Below, in pieces: positions 42,800 through 52,973 of a stretch of 64,000 nucleotides of DNA (position 1 is its first letter; each line of letters begins with the position of its first letter). Location: the NCBI GenBank assembly GCA_963576725.1, contig OY755242.1, positions 26,657,858 through 26,721,857 of the forward strand. Reading direction: 5' to 3'. Under the pieces are notes generated by a model. The model was not told the origin of the DNA and did not search any database. It worked only from the letters and a program-made list of their open reading frames with translations. A program made the position numbers and the translations under genes. The DNA comes from Azorinus chamasolen. Taxonomy: Eukaryota > Mollusca > Bivalvia > Cardiida > Solecurtidae.

Positions 42800-43041
42800 T
42801 TAACCCTTTCAATGTTCATCTAAGAAGTTTTGACATCGTGAATATTTATTTAACTGTATTTTTATAATGTAAAGAATACAAGGAAATGTCTTGCTTTGAC
42901 AACAACTGTAGAATCAGATATATACCATCACAGGAAAACAAAGCAGATACTGGTCAGAGGACTCCTATAGGAGCTGTCCGATCTGGGTCTTCTCTGTTTG
43001 CAAATACGTGAAAATCCGTTTATATGAAGATAAAAGATTAA
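42800..43041. mobile_element. P-family MITE in the first intron of the NPC2-like gene
   Basis: TTAA-CCCTTTCAATGTTCATC at left and AAGATAAAAGA-TTAA at right. Hairpin with the exact apex CTCCTATAGGAG at 42962-42973. It begins only 46 bases after the donor site. Confidence 0.85.
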
Positions 43042-43525
43042 TTGAAATATAATCCTGAATGAACACACTTCATTGTTTGTTTTATAATACAATAATGGCG
43101 TCTTATGAATATGAACAGTACTTTATTGTTTAATACATTAAAATAAAATACTATTTAGTATATCTTAACCCTTTCCCTGTTGGAAATTCATTTAATCAAT
43201 TTGATTATTTTCTATAGTATAATTAGGGGTAATATTGTTTTGTTTAATAGTATCTACATATTGTATATTATTTAGTATATATTTAGTATATAATTAGAAA
43301 TAGTAAATATTATAATATAGGCATTATGAACTTGTGGTCAATCGCAGTCGATAGGTTTGTATAAAATCGTAAATAAGAAGAAACTGACCGAAGCGAATAT
43401 AGAAAATCCTTTTTTTTTTTAATATTTCCCCGCCATCCTTTAACTTAATTCAATTCAGCAGAATCGCCAGTCCCTGGCGATTGAATGAGTTGCAGCAATA
43501 TAAGACTTGACTGGGAAATACGAGC

Positions 43526-43775
43526 TTAACCCTTCGCTTGCTGAATTTTAAAATACATATCTCCTTCTTTACCCATGCCCTGTTGTATAATTACATATAT
43601 CTTCACTGTGTACAAGTATTTCGCTGTGCAATTACTGCTGTGGAGTGTACTGGTTGCACAATCAATTTGTAAATAGTGCAGACCCTGATGAGACAGCTCC
43701 TGCAGGAGCTGTCTCATCTGGGTCTTCACTATTTACTGGTAGGTATATTGACGTGAATAGCAAGCGAAGGGTTAA
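43526..43775. mobile_element. J-family TTAA MITE, complete
   Basis: TTAA-CCCTTCGCTTGCTGAATT at left and AGCAAGCGAAGGG-TTAA at right. Hairpin TAAATAGTGCAGACCCTGATG...GCTCCTGCAGGAGC...inverse near the right side. Fourfold in this window. Confidence 0.93.
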
Positions 43776-43833
43776 GATAGATTCGTACTCACCTTACATA
43801 CAGTCCTGACTGAAAACAAATATACTTACAATA

Positions 43834-44258
43834 TACAGTAGAACCTGTCATAAGCAACTATTTAATTGCATAGGAGTTTTTTTTAAAAAGCAGGGGGTTG
43901 ATTAATGCAGGGTAAAAGTAATGCAGAAAGCTCCTATAGGAGCTTTCTGCATTACTTTTACCCTGCATTAAGCTAACCACCTGCCTTACCGATCCATAAT
44001 TAGACCCCTTTTTGATGACCATTTAACCCATTACCTCATAGACTATTTTTAGATACAACCACTTTGAATAAATCTACCGAAAAGGAGCATTAACTAAAGA
44101 AAAGGATTTTTTTTAGAATTTTGTAGTTTGAAACCTTTGTGATAAATAGAGCATTTGTTCCTATAGGAGCAAATGCTCTATTTATCACAATGGTTTCACA
44201 AAGTGACTTCTACAGAGTCGTCAATATGAGGGAATGGGTAAAGACCGGTTCTACTGTA
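43834..44258. mobile_element. B-family MITE interrupted by a C element
   Basis: TACAGTAGAACCTGTCATAAG at left; perfect hairpin with the exact apex CTCCTATAGGAG at 43931-43942; after the C element, AAGACCGGTTCTACTGTA at right. Confidence 0.9.
44023..44242. mobile_element. C-family MITE nested in B
   Basis: TTAA-CCCATTACCTCATAGAC at left and GAGGGAATGGG-TAAA at right. Apex TTCCTATAGGAGC. Confidence 0.9.
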
Positions 44259-44484
44259 AAAAAAAATAGGAAAACAAAACAATATAGAATTGAACCAGGT
44301 TATAGAGGCTGGTATTTTGCCAATATCTTAAAGAAGGAAACAACTGTGATATGATTGAAGTTTTAACCGAATTATTGTCTAATTCGATTTATTATATTAT
44401 CAGAAAAAAAGATATACAAAAATAAGTAAATCTTTGCTAATAATTATTAAAACACTTAAATAACTATCGTTATCGTTTTAATGG

Positions 44485-44590
44485 CATGTTAATGCAGGGT
44501 GATCGTGCATTACTTTCACTCTGCATTAAGCAGCCACCCGTCTAAAAGTATCTCAATTCTACTCTGCTAATAGCGAGGTTTTATGGTGGT
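44485..44590. mobile_element. D-family MITE remnant
   Basis: ATGTTAATGCAGGGTGATCGTG...TTTCACTCTGCATTAAGCAGCC...TAATAGCGAGGTTTTATG; apex lost. Confidence 0.6.
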
Positions 44591-44679
44591 ATTTTTGGAT
44601 GTAAATTCACAATATCTGACACAACATAGACAAGACACGGACATTAAGCATCTGTGCATTTAGTTTCGAGAATGAATCT

Positions 44680-44765
44680 CCACCCAACCCTATGTTGTGA
44701 CCACTCTTTAGAATCGTCTCCTTGAGACGATTCTAAATAGAGGTCACATAATAGGCTTTGCAGGA
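44680..44765. mobile_element. E-family hairpin
   Basis: CCTATGTTGTGACCACTCTTTAG...AATCGTCTCCTTGAGACGATT...CTAAATAGAGGTCACATAATAGG. A perfect central hairpin of 10-bp arms inside longer imperfect arms. Related copies at 47712 and 52759. Confidence 0.8.
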
Positions 44766-44929
44766 GAAATGAGGATGTACGCCCCATATCTATAAGCTGA
44801 TGTAGTGAGTGTATTGACTTTTGATCTGAATAAACTATATTTAAGCGTTTCGATGCCAAGTGAATTTGTCGTCTGCTTCGGGTTTCAAAGCGGCATTTTC
44901 TTTAATTCTTTACAAAACTATAATCAGTC

Positions 44930-45000
44930 TCAAACAGCTTGGACCCTGAGCGTCTCCTCTGGATCCAAACTATTTGCAAATGTTATTTCGGCGAAAGAGT
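44930..45000. mobile_element. G-family hairpin, tip deleted
   Basis: CAAACAGCTTGGACCCTGAG-CGTCTCCTCTGGATCCAAACTATTTGC; the CCGAG apex is lost. Confidence 0.6.
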
Positions 45001-45272
45001 TTATTGTATTGTTCACAATTCTCATAACTACGATACACAAATGAAACTGTAGCGGTTGACAGCTTTGTCTCAGATATTGGAGCATTGTAAGAGATAGAAA
45101 CCTTTACTTGAGAGCTGACACTAAAGCTGTAGTAGATCAAACATACACAGCTGATCGTTCAGTCTTGATGTGGAGTGTGCATTTAAAATTCACGCAGCAT
45201 GGATTGGTAGTAGGCGAGAGGCACTGCGGTTTTGTGTTACGGCAGATACACCGTAGACTAGTTAATCAAGAC

Positions 45273-45345
45273 CCATCGGGCTCGATCCTCGTTCTCTCCG
45301 GCTCGATCCTCGATCTCTCCGGCTCGATCATCGTTATATCCGGTA
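45273..45345. repeat. 21-bp tandem repeat, three copies
   Basis: GGCTCGATCCTCGTTCTCTCC and two variants; in phase with an open plus frame at 45108-45359 of unknown significance. Confidence 0.85.
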
Positions 45346-45391
45346 ATCCATTTTCCTGATAATTTCGAGTATGAATGCAGTTGCGAACAAA

Positions 45392-45546
45392 GTAGACTGC
45401 TTAAAGCAAGGTGAAAGTAAAACAGAACGCTCCTATAGAGAACGCTCCTATCTGTTTTACTTCCACCTTGCTTTAAGCAGCCACATGCCTTTAACACAAA
45501 ATACTTGATGTAATTAGGTGGCCGTTATAGAGGGGTTTTACTGTAC
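45392..45546. mobile_element. A-family MITE, left end lost, tip rearranged
   Basis: Starts inside the left stem (GACTGCTTAAAGCAAGGTG). The tip AACGCTCCTAT is duplicated in direct orientation in place of the inverse. Right terminus AGGGGTTTTACTGTA. Confidence 0.85.
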
Positions 45547-45657
45547 GTTCATTAGATCAATGTTCATCAAGTCATTATGTCTTACCCTACGAATAGTCAG
45601 TAAGTACAGGTCAAGCTTATGATAAATAGTTTGGTTTTTTCTAAAAATGTATAACAT

Positions 45658-45735
45658 GACAAACAGTGTAGACCCTGGTGAAAGGGTCCCTTTAGGAGCT
45701 CTCTCATCTGTGTCTACACTGTTTGCAAATGACCT
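45658..45735. mobile_element. K-type hairpin
   Basis: CAAACAGTGTAGACCCTGGTG...GTCCCTTTAGGAGCTC...inverse ending CTACACTGTTTG. Confidence 0.7.
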
Positions 45736-45854
45736 CGGTGAATCGTTTCCTGCATTGAAAGGGTTAGACTTTAATCTGGTGAATGGATAATACTGACTTC
45801 GCCCCCACTTTTTAATATGAATTAAACATACATTTATTACCGAAGAAAATGTTT

Positions 45855-46291
45855 TCTTCACCTCATGCATATTCATGCAATATATATTGACTTCATGAAC
45901 ATTTTTATAATGGTATTTGAACACAGTACCTTTTGGCCTTGGTAGAAAATGTAGAATCGGATCTACATTAATCCTCAGGCAAACGGAGCTGATCTTGATC
46001 GGACGGCTCCTACAGAAGCCGTCTGTTCTGGGTTTACTCTGTTTGCAAATCCGTAAAAAGGCGTATATAGTAAAACCTCTCTATAACGGCCACTAAATTA
46101 TTTTAATTAGTTGGTATTTAGGGCAGGTGGCTGCTTAAAGCAAGGTGAAAGTAAAACAGAACGCTCCTATTGGAGCGTTCTGTTTTACTTTCACTTTGCT
46201 TTAAGCATCCACGTGCCTTTAACACAAAATACTTGATGTAATTTAGTGGCCGTTATAAAGAGGTATTACTGTATACGGATTAAAGAGTTAA
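45855..46291. mobile_element. P-family MITE interrupted by an A element
   Basis: P body from CACCTCATGCATATTCATGC; hairpin at about 45977-46046 (tip GCTCCTACAGAAGC); after the A element, ACGGATTAAAGAG-TTAA. Confidence 0.78.
46066..46273. mobile_element. A-family MITE nested in P
   Basis: TATAGTAAAACCTCTCTATA...GAGGTATTACTGTA. Apex CTCCTATTGGAG. Confidence 0.9.
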
Positions 46292-46373
46292 GTGACCACT
46301 AATTGGAGAAGACTGGTAATATTGAAAAGCAGATGGATGCACAATGCAGGGAAAAGTTAATGCAGAAATCCTG

Positions 46374-46580
46374 TACAGTAAAACCTCTCTTAACCGGAAG
46401 TTAAATTTAGTATAAATATCGGTCTTGGGGACAGGTGACAGCTTAATGCAGGGTGGAAGTCATGCAGAAAGCTCCTAGAGGAGCTTTCTGCATGACTTTC
46501 ACCCTGCATTAAGCAGTCACCTGCCTAAACTCTATAAATTCTTCTCTACTAGAATTCCGGTTAAGAGAGGTTTTACTGTA
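46374..46580. mobile_element. D-family MITE, complete reference copy
   Basis: TACAGTAAAACCTCTCTTAAC...GAGAGGTTTTACTGTA. Hairpin with apex CTCCTAGAGGAG. This copy is the empty-site comparison for the nested insertions at 22465 and 27064. Confidence 0.93.
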
Positions 46581-46674
46581 TTATCTTCCTATTGCATTAA
46601 GCTACTAACTGTGTTTTATACCCAGACGTAGACTTATTTTAACGGTAGCTGAAGGCAGGGTGGTTTTGAGTAGT

Positions 46675-46765
46675 CATTATAGAGCGGTTTTTGAGTGGCC
46701 GTTATTTAGCGTTTTTTGAGTGGCCGTTATTGAGTTGTTTTTGAGTGGCCGTTAAAGTATGGTTT
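46675..46765. repeat. Tandem copies of an A-type terminal segment
   Basis: TTTTTGAGTGGCCGTTATTGAG occurs about three times at 28-30-bp spacing. GTGGCCGTTAT is the inner part of the A terminus, so this looks like local amplification of a transposon end. Confidence 0.8.
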
Positions 46766-47119
46766 TCGCTGTATCAATAATCAGTACCTCTTTATCGTGT
46801 TCTGTTCACAAACTGGTTACGCGTAAGTCAACAAAAATCTTTATGAAAGAGATAACAGGCATAGAACGCACGTGCCATGCATTTCAGGGGCATGCATTGG
46901 CGGTAATGTTTCTCTGGTGGTATGGCATTTGATAAACGGATCATTAGTAGCAATATGGGTAAAAAATTGACATAACAATAAATTTTACAAGGTGTCTGTC
47001 ATCTTGTTTGCAATTTGAGTCTGTACACTGGATACAGAGCCAGACACTGTTAGGCCGTATCTCCCACGCCAACAGAACATTAACATCCATCACTGTAGAT
47101 ATTGGGAGAATTTGTGATA

Positions 47120-47160
47120 ATATTTGCAAACAGTTTGGATCCAGATGAGACACCGCCAAA
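47120..47160. mobile_element. G-family left-arm fragment
   Basis: GCAAACAGTTTGGATCCAGATGAGACACCGCC, directly followed by a full G element. Confidence 0.6.
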
Positions 47161-47169
47161 CCGAGTTGA

Positions 47170-47380
47170 ATCATTAGCTTGCTATGGGCGGACGAGTGAA
47201 TACATATGCAAACAGTTTGGATCCAGATGAGACGCCGAGTAACTCGGCGTCTCATCAGGATCCAAACTGTTTGATACCCTGATTGCATTCTGGTAGACAA
47301 AATGATCATAGCTTGACTTTTGAAAATGTAGTAGGTGAAATATTATGTAATACTAATTTGCTCAGCAGGCTAAAGGTTAA
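47170..47380. mobile_element. G-family MITE
   Basis: ATTAGCTTGCTATGGGCGG at left and CAGCAGGCTAAAGG-TTAA at right. Perfect hairpin TTTGGATCCAGATGAGACGC...CCGAGTAACTCGG...inverse. Near-identical to 4161-4338. Confidence 0.9.
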
Positions 47381-47711
47381 TTAGACACAGAGTACCACAC
47401 AATATAGATCCTGATCAAACTGACCTGTAGGAACAGACTGGTCTTGATCTGTCCCAATAATATGGGTAAATCGGTTAGGCGAAAAATGAATTATGAATTG
47501 ATACTGTTCTTTTGTAATAAAAATGAAGGTCGCTATTTAAAATAAAACTAATAACGATCACAGAAATATTACATGTATATAGTTTTGCGCTTTTCTGTTT
47601 TGTTTTCTTCTTTTCCTTTTTTAGCTTTGTAATCCTTTCCCCATGGATTATTCATGAAAGAAATAATAAAATGATAGATATATTTAGCTGAAATTTTATA
47701 ATGTTATAATT

Positions 47712-47812
47712 TCTACACCAAACCCTATGCAGTGACCACTCATCAGGATCATCTCCAAGATTCGATTCTAATGAGAAGTTATAGCATAGAGTTTGTTAGA
47801 AAAAAGGTGCTG
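47712..47812. mobile_element. E-family hairpin
   Basis: CACCAAACCCTATGCAGTGACC...ATCATCTCCAAGATTCGATTC...AGTTATAGCATAGAGTTTG; arms decayed. Confidence 0.6.
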
Positions 47813-47894
47813 TTCTTCTTTATTCATGTCTCTGCTAAGAGATAACACGACACCAAGGTTGTCTATATTGTACTGTTAACACGTATGAAGGTCG

Positions 47895-48147
47895 TTAACC
47901 TTTTCCTTCATATAAACACCCTTTCACGCATTTGCCAACAGAGTAGACCCAGCTCAGACGGATCTTATAGGAGCCGTCTGATCAGGGTCTGCTCTGATTG
48001 CTTATGGTATAATATAGATATTATTTTACTATTCTGTCTGAACCAAACTGTCTTGTGTTCATATGCCATAATGAAAAATAATATAATTAATATTCATGGT
48101 GTTATTCTTTCTTACATGAAAGTTGAACAGATAGCCTAAAAGGCTAA
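47895..48147. mobile_element. P-family MITE, complete
   Basis: TTAA-CCTTTTCCTTCATATA at left and CTAAAAGG-CTAA at right. Hairpin CCAACAGAGTAGACCCAGCTC with tip ATCTTATAGGAGC. Confidence 0.85.
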
Positions 48148-48260
48148 CTCTTTCGCCACCTTTAGTCGTTATTGTGAAAACGTTTGCAAACGCTTCGGAC
48201 ACCGATGAGTATTCAGTAACACGCGTCTCACCAGGATACAAATTGTTTGACACTAATTGC
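48145..48260. mobile_element. G-like MITE remnant
   Basis: CTCTTTCGCCACC, GCTTCGGACACCGATGAGTATTC, GCGTCTCACCAGGATACAAATTG. Confidence 0.5.
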
Positions 48261-48319
48261 TTTTGAAAAGTATTTGAAAAAAAACAACAATAAAATAAAC
48301 AACATCCGCTTTCAACCTG

Positions 48320-48620
48320 CTATAGAGGATAATCTTACCGGGCGAGATTTAATTGGCGTCAAAAGGGTTCAAATCCCAGTCCCTCCCTGAAATTTCAGAG
48401 ACGCTTTTCCGTGTCTCCCACCCGCACATCCTCTCCACCCAGGGGTTAAAATGGGTACCTGTGAGGGTCACTCGCCGGTACTGCGGCTGCATGATTGCGC
48501 CATATGTTAGCAGTGCTCAATATTGTAGGTCAATGACTCAATGACCAGGGGAGTAAAATGTTCAGTCGGCTGAGCGGTCATTCGGACTGAAAGTAGACTA
48601 TAACTAGGTACTTTTTTTTA
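48320..48620 (+). mobile_element. tRNA-derived SINE candidate
   Basis: GGTTCAAATCC at 48366-48376 matches the pol III B box. The body contains CAGGGGTTAAAATGGGTACC, and the tail AGTCGGCTGAGCGGTC...ACTATAACTAGGTAC ends in a T run. The tail also occurs, inverted and alone, at 26191-26264, which shows it is a dispersed retroposed sequence. A clear A box was not found, so promoter function is uncertain. Confidence 0.5.
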
Positions 48621-48639
48621 CTTTTACACAGTTAGATAC

Positions 48640-49260
48640 TCATTTGTAGAGGTACTGTTACAGACTTGTAGATCATAGTAAGACGCTTTGTGTCTTGGCG
48701 TGACGTATGCTCTGTGCTCTACACTGGTTACACACTCCAGGAGAAAATGAAAACAGAAACATGTTTTGAATATCGAAAAATATTGTATTTTGTAAACAAC
48801 CCTTTCGCAGCCAATTATAAATCTGTATTTACACATTCAAGAAGTTTCGGATCAAGATGAGACGCCGAGTTACACAGTAACTGACCAGGATCCAATCTAT
48901 TTGATGTTGTTAGTTTTTAAAGTAACGGTAAACTTAAAATAATTAGAACAATAGCAGAAGATACAAGTTTGCAGACGACAAAACGTGGCAGCGAAGGAGC
49001 TAATTGTAGAGATCTCTGCGATAGAAACAGTCCTGCCACAACTGCGCGTGTTTGTAGGTTATGAAATGATAGGATTAGGAATTTGGCGTACGCAAATCTC
49101 GCGAGCATTTGGTTACTCTAAAAATACCGTACCTACGTGAATGAAGTAGAGTATCAATAGGTATCAAATAGGTGAGGCAACTGGAGATACGAGCTGAGTG
49201 CGGCAGTGTTAGGCCGCGGGATTTAAGAGGAGAGTGATAGACAGGCTGTACTGATAGTAC
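48640..49260. other. Unassigned stretch with one G-like remnant
   Basis: A decayed G hairpin lies at about 48838-48903 (GATCAAGATGAGACGCCGAG...CTGACCAGGATCC). The rest, including minus frames at 48624-48836 and 48917-49108, is unrecognised. Confidence 0.35.
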
Positions 49261-49262
49261 TG

Positions 49263-49465
49263 TACAATCTCTCTATAACGGCCACTAAATAGCATAAAGT
49301 ATTTTGTGTTAAAGGCAGGTGACTGCTTAAAGCAAGATGAGAGTAAAACAGAACGCTCCTGTAGGAGCGTTCTGTTTTACTTTCACCTTGCTTTAAGCAG
49401 CCACCTGCCCTAAATACCAACTAATTAACTCAATTTAGTGGCCGTTATAGAGAGGGTTTACAGTA
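49263..49465. mobile_element. A-family MITE, complete
   Basis: TACAATCTCTCTATAACGGCC...GAGGGTTTACAGTA. Apex CTCCTGTAGGAG, perfect arms for about 35 bp. Confidence 0.92.
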
Positions 49466-49585
49466 CAGCTACGGGGTGATGTAAAGAAGGTGTAGGTTCG
49501 AAGTTTAACCCGTTGAACACTGAATATTTAAAGTGGAATGATCCATAAACTGTTTAACTATATAGTTAAATCGTCGGATGATTAT

Positions 49586-49665
49586 GAATGTAAACAATGT
49601 AGACTTCTACCAGAGGGCTGCTAGGGTATTATACTGATCTGGGTCTACACTGTTTGCAAATGTCA
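49586..49665. mobile_element. K-type hairpin, decayed left arm
   Basis: GTAAACAATGTAGACTTCTACC...ATCTGGGTCTACACTGTTTGC. The flank CCCGTTGAACACTGAATATT resembles that at 51005. Confidence 0.6.
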
Positions 49666-49735
49666 GTACACTGTTAATACAAGTCCGCGGCAGACCTGTA
49701 ACCCATAGATCAATATAGACTTGTCGAAAAGAGCA

Positions 49736-49964
49736 TTAACCCATTCCCGCATATTAACGACTTTTGACGACTCTGTAAAAGTCACTATCTGAAACCATTA
49801 TGATAAATAGAGCATTTGCTTCTATAGGAGCAAATGCTCTATTTATCACAATGGTTTCAAACTACAAAATTCTATAATTTTCCTTTTCTCTAGATAATGC
49901 TCCTGTTCGGTAGATTTATTCAAAGAGGTTGTATCTAAAAATAGCCTATGACGGAATGGGTTAA
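49736..49964. mobile_element. C-family MITE, complete
   Basis: TTAA-CCCATTCCCGCATATTA at left and GACGGAATGGG-TTAA at right. Apex TTCTATAGGAGC. Confidence 0.92.
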
Positions 49965-50432
49965 GTTATTTTTCATTAGTAGTGTAGATTCTGTAAGAAA
50001 TGTTTTGCGAGGTAAATAGTGCATACCGTAATAAGGACTCCATTCATCTTGGTCTATATTGCTCGCATGTGATACTATATTATGGCGTGTAGGTCATGGT
50101 GGTGCCCTTCCTGGTCTCGGTCTAAGGTGTTTTCATAAAAACATGAAGATTGATATTTATTCATATTTTCTCAATCGTGGTTCAGGTCTTGTATCAAATA
50201 AAATGCTAGTGTCATTACGCATTTTAGAACAAAAGTGACATATATAGTTCCCATAGGAGCGTTTGCCCTGCATTAAGCAACCAGCTGCTTTTAAAGTCTC
50301 CTATTTTAATGAATCATGTGGTCGCTTTAGTGAGAACTTTGTTTTTTGAAAGTCATGGGGAAAAGTTTTTGAGGAGAGATGCTCAGCTTCCCCAGCAGAC
50401 CAATAGGACAGTAGAAACCACAGTCTTAACTT

Positions 50433-50653
50433 AACCCTTTCCCTCATATTGACGACTTTTAACGACACTATGAAAGTCACTTCGTGAGCTCATTGTGATA
50501 AATAGAGCATTTGCTCCTATAGGATCAAATGCTCTATTTATCACAATGGTTTCAAACTACAAAATGTTTCCTTTTTCTCTAATTAATGCCCCTTTTCGGT
50601 AGTTTAATTCAAAGGGGTTGTATCTAAAAATAGCCTATGCGGTAATGGGTTAA
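50433..50653. mobile_element. C-family MITE, complete
   Basis: TTAA-CCCTTTCCCTCATATTG at left and GCGGTAATGGG-TTAA at right. Apex CTCCTATAGGAT. Confidence 0.92.
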
Positions 50654-51004
50654 TCAACATTTATTCTATATTTTTAGATAACCAGAGTAGACATGTTTGA
50701 TTTAGATCTGACATCGGGTATCTCATGATGCATTTTATTTCATTAAATCGGGTATGGTCTGCAGATGAAATAAAACCAATCTTGAAAACAGTTTAAAATT
50801 GGCATTTATTATTGTTATATTGCATTCTGCCAAATCTGAAGAAATTCAAATAATTATTTTCATTTTTTTTTCATTTTTAAATCGTTAACCATTTTCTTCT
50901 GGCTGACGGATAGATGGGCAAGGGACAATGTTAATATCTCCTGTGTTTTCTTATAGAGCTGCATTTAAAAGTGACAGTTTGAGACTGAAGTATTATAGTT
51001 TCAT

Positions 51005-51210
51005 TAACCCCTTTTAATGTTGAATATTGAAAGTGGAATTACCCAACGCTGTCTGACGATACTGTCCAATCAGTGGGAATGAACTTAAACTTGTTGAAGG
51101 ATTTGGAATAACAAATATTACAAACCCTGGTCAGAGGACTCCTCTAGTAACCCTCTGATCTGGGTCTACACTGTTTACAAATACCAATTCACCCATTTCC
51201 TGCAATCATC
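51005..51210. mobile_element. K-type TTAA element
   Basis: TTAA-CCCCTTTTAATGTTGAA at left; hairpin AACAAATATTACAAACCCTGG...ACTCCTCTAGTAACC...CTGGGTCTACACTGTTTAC. Confidence 0.65.
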
Positions 51211-51449
51211 GTATTATATTGTACTAACTCGCGTGTATCTGAAGCTATAAGTGCCACCAACGAACGGCGGTAGGTGGGTAGATTTCAATTATATGTTATC
51301 GTACACCAAAAGGTCATCCCGTATAATGTCAAGACATACGGGTGTTAAGTTTTTTGGCATGTGCCTTTCAAAATCTGGCGTACGTGTCAACACATAGTAA
51401 AAACGCAAGCCTTACATAGCGTGAACAGTACAGGCAGGCACACCGAGCA

Positions 51450-51665
51450 TTAACCCTTTCGCTGCCAAACTCTGTCGTCAGCTAACTTTGTCGTCTGCTA
51501 TAAATTTTCATTTTTTTTTATTTTCTTCATTTTTGTTTCAAAAACATAGTAACAGTAACAAACAGTTTGGATCCTGGTAAGACGCCGAGTTACTCGGCGT
51601 CTCATCTGGATCCAAACTGGTTGCATAGGTAATCACAGATCCGACATTGGCAGTGAAAGCATTAA
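51450..51665. mobile_element. G-family TTAA MITE, complete
   Basis: TTAA-CCCTTTCGCTGCCAAAC at left and GGCAGTGAAAGCA-TTAA at right. Hairpin AACAGTTTGGATCCTGGTAAG...CCGAGTTACTCGG...inverse. Confidence 0.9.
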
Positions 51666-51826
51666 TCTACCTATGTCTATATCTCGACATGGATTTGCCA
51701 TAGGCAGTGCTTAGAACCAAACCATTCTTTATGTGCGGGATTTTATGCGATTAATGCTAAAAGTACTTCTAGCAAAACTGATATCTGCCCAAACTTTAAT
51801 CTGGAGCATTTTTACTTCCGATTCGT

Positions 51827-52076
51827 TTAACCCTTTCCCTGATGAATATTCATGTAGGAAATAATGAAGTCATGAATATTAATAAGATTATATTTTTTAT
51901 AATGGCATATGAACCCAGGACATTTTGAGGGGACAGAAGCTGCAGTATCATATCTATATTACACCATAAGCAAACAGAGCAGACCCTGATCAGACGGCTC
52001 CTATAAGAGCCGTCTGATCTGGGTCTACTCTGTTTGCAGATGCTTCAAAATGCGCTTACATAAGGGAAAGAGTGAA
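51827..52076. mobile_element. P-family MITE, complete
   Basis: TTAA-CCCTTTCCCTGATGAAT at left and AAGGGAAAGAG-TGAA at right. Hairpin apex CTCCTATAAGAG, otherwise perfect. Confidence 0.92.
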
Positions 52077-52311
52077 TCCTTTACTCCATGAATAGTCATA
52101 TTGGAAATAATGACATTTTGAATATTAGTTAGATTTATCATTATAATGGCACATGATCACAGGAAATTTTTGACATGTCAGAAACTGTAGACTTGTATCA
52201 ATAGTATTTCTTATTAATAAGCAAACAGAGCAGACCCTGATAAAAGGGGTCTGATCTGGGGCTTCTCTGTTTGCAAATGCGTAAAATGCGTAATTATGGA
52301 GTAAAGGGCAG
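52077..52311. mobile_element. P-family MITE, directly adjacent copy
   Basis: TCCTTTACTCCATGAATAG at left and ATGGAGTAAAGGG at right. Hairpin with tip lost (CTGATAAAAGGGGTCTGATC). Confidence 0.8.
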
Positions 52312-52329
52312 GCACTAATGAGACAGCAC

Positions 52330-52420
52330 TAACAGAGTGTCCACGAATTTGATCCTGATTAGATTTGATCTCGAGGTCTCATCAGGATCCAGACTGTTTG
52401 CAAATTCAAGTTAGATCGTT
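52330..52420. mobile_element. G-like hairpin remnant
   Basis: TTTGATCCTGATTAGATTTG...GAGGTCTCATCAGGATCCAGACTG. Confidence 0.5.
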
Positions 52421-52574
52421 CTACTCTGGACAAGGGTTACATGCAGTTGCTTTATGTATATTGTTACAGCAAACAGTGAAGACTCCGATCGGATGAAATC
52501 CCAAAGGGCCATGTGATTCAAGTCTTTTTTCTTGTCTGTTTGCTGGCATACGCATTTTCATTTATATATCATCA

Positions 52575-52715
52575 AGGCACGTAGTAGGTAGCTTAATGCA
52601 GGGCGAGAATCACACAGGACGCTCACAGCTCCTGTACTATTTTAGTTCTGCATTAAGCAACCACCTGCTCTCATAGGCTCTACTATTTATTCATTAAGTG
52701 TCCGCTATAGAAAGG
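52575..52715. mobile_element. B-family MITE, decayed
   Basis: GTAGGTAGCTTAATGCAGGGC...AGCTCCTGTACTATTTTAGTTC...AAGCAACCACCTGC...GTCCGCTATAG. Confidence 0.6.
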
Positions 52716-52758
52716 TGAAGCAGATGCATAGTAAGGGTCGAAGCCGCCATTTCTTTTC

Positions 52759-52973
52759 CATACCCTATGTTGTGTCCACTCTTTAGAATACAGTAAACCC
52801 TCTCTAAACCTGAATTCTAGTAGAGCAGAATTTAGATACTTTTAGGCAAGGGACTGCTTAATAAGGGTCAAAGTCATGCAGAAAGCTCCAGGACCGCTAG
52901 TTATACTAAATCGAACGTTCGGTTTAGAGAGCTTTTATTGTCGTCTCAAAGGGACACAACATAGAATTTGAAT
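52759..52973. mobile_element. E-family hairpin interrupted by a D element
   Basis: CATACCCTATGTTGTGTCCAC...CTTTAGAA, then D, then GTCTCAAAGGGACACAACATAG. Without D the arms pair as in the 44680 copy. Confidence 0.78.
52789..52940. mobile_element. D-family MITE nested in E, hairpin right arm deleted
   Basis: TACAGTAAACCCTCTCTAAAC...GAGAGCTTTTATTG. The left stem ends at AAAGCTCCAGG, then the linker. Confidence 0.82.
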
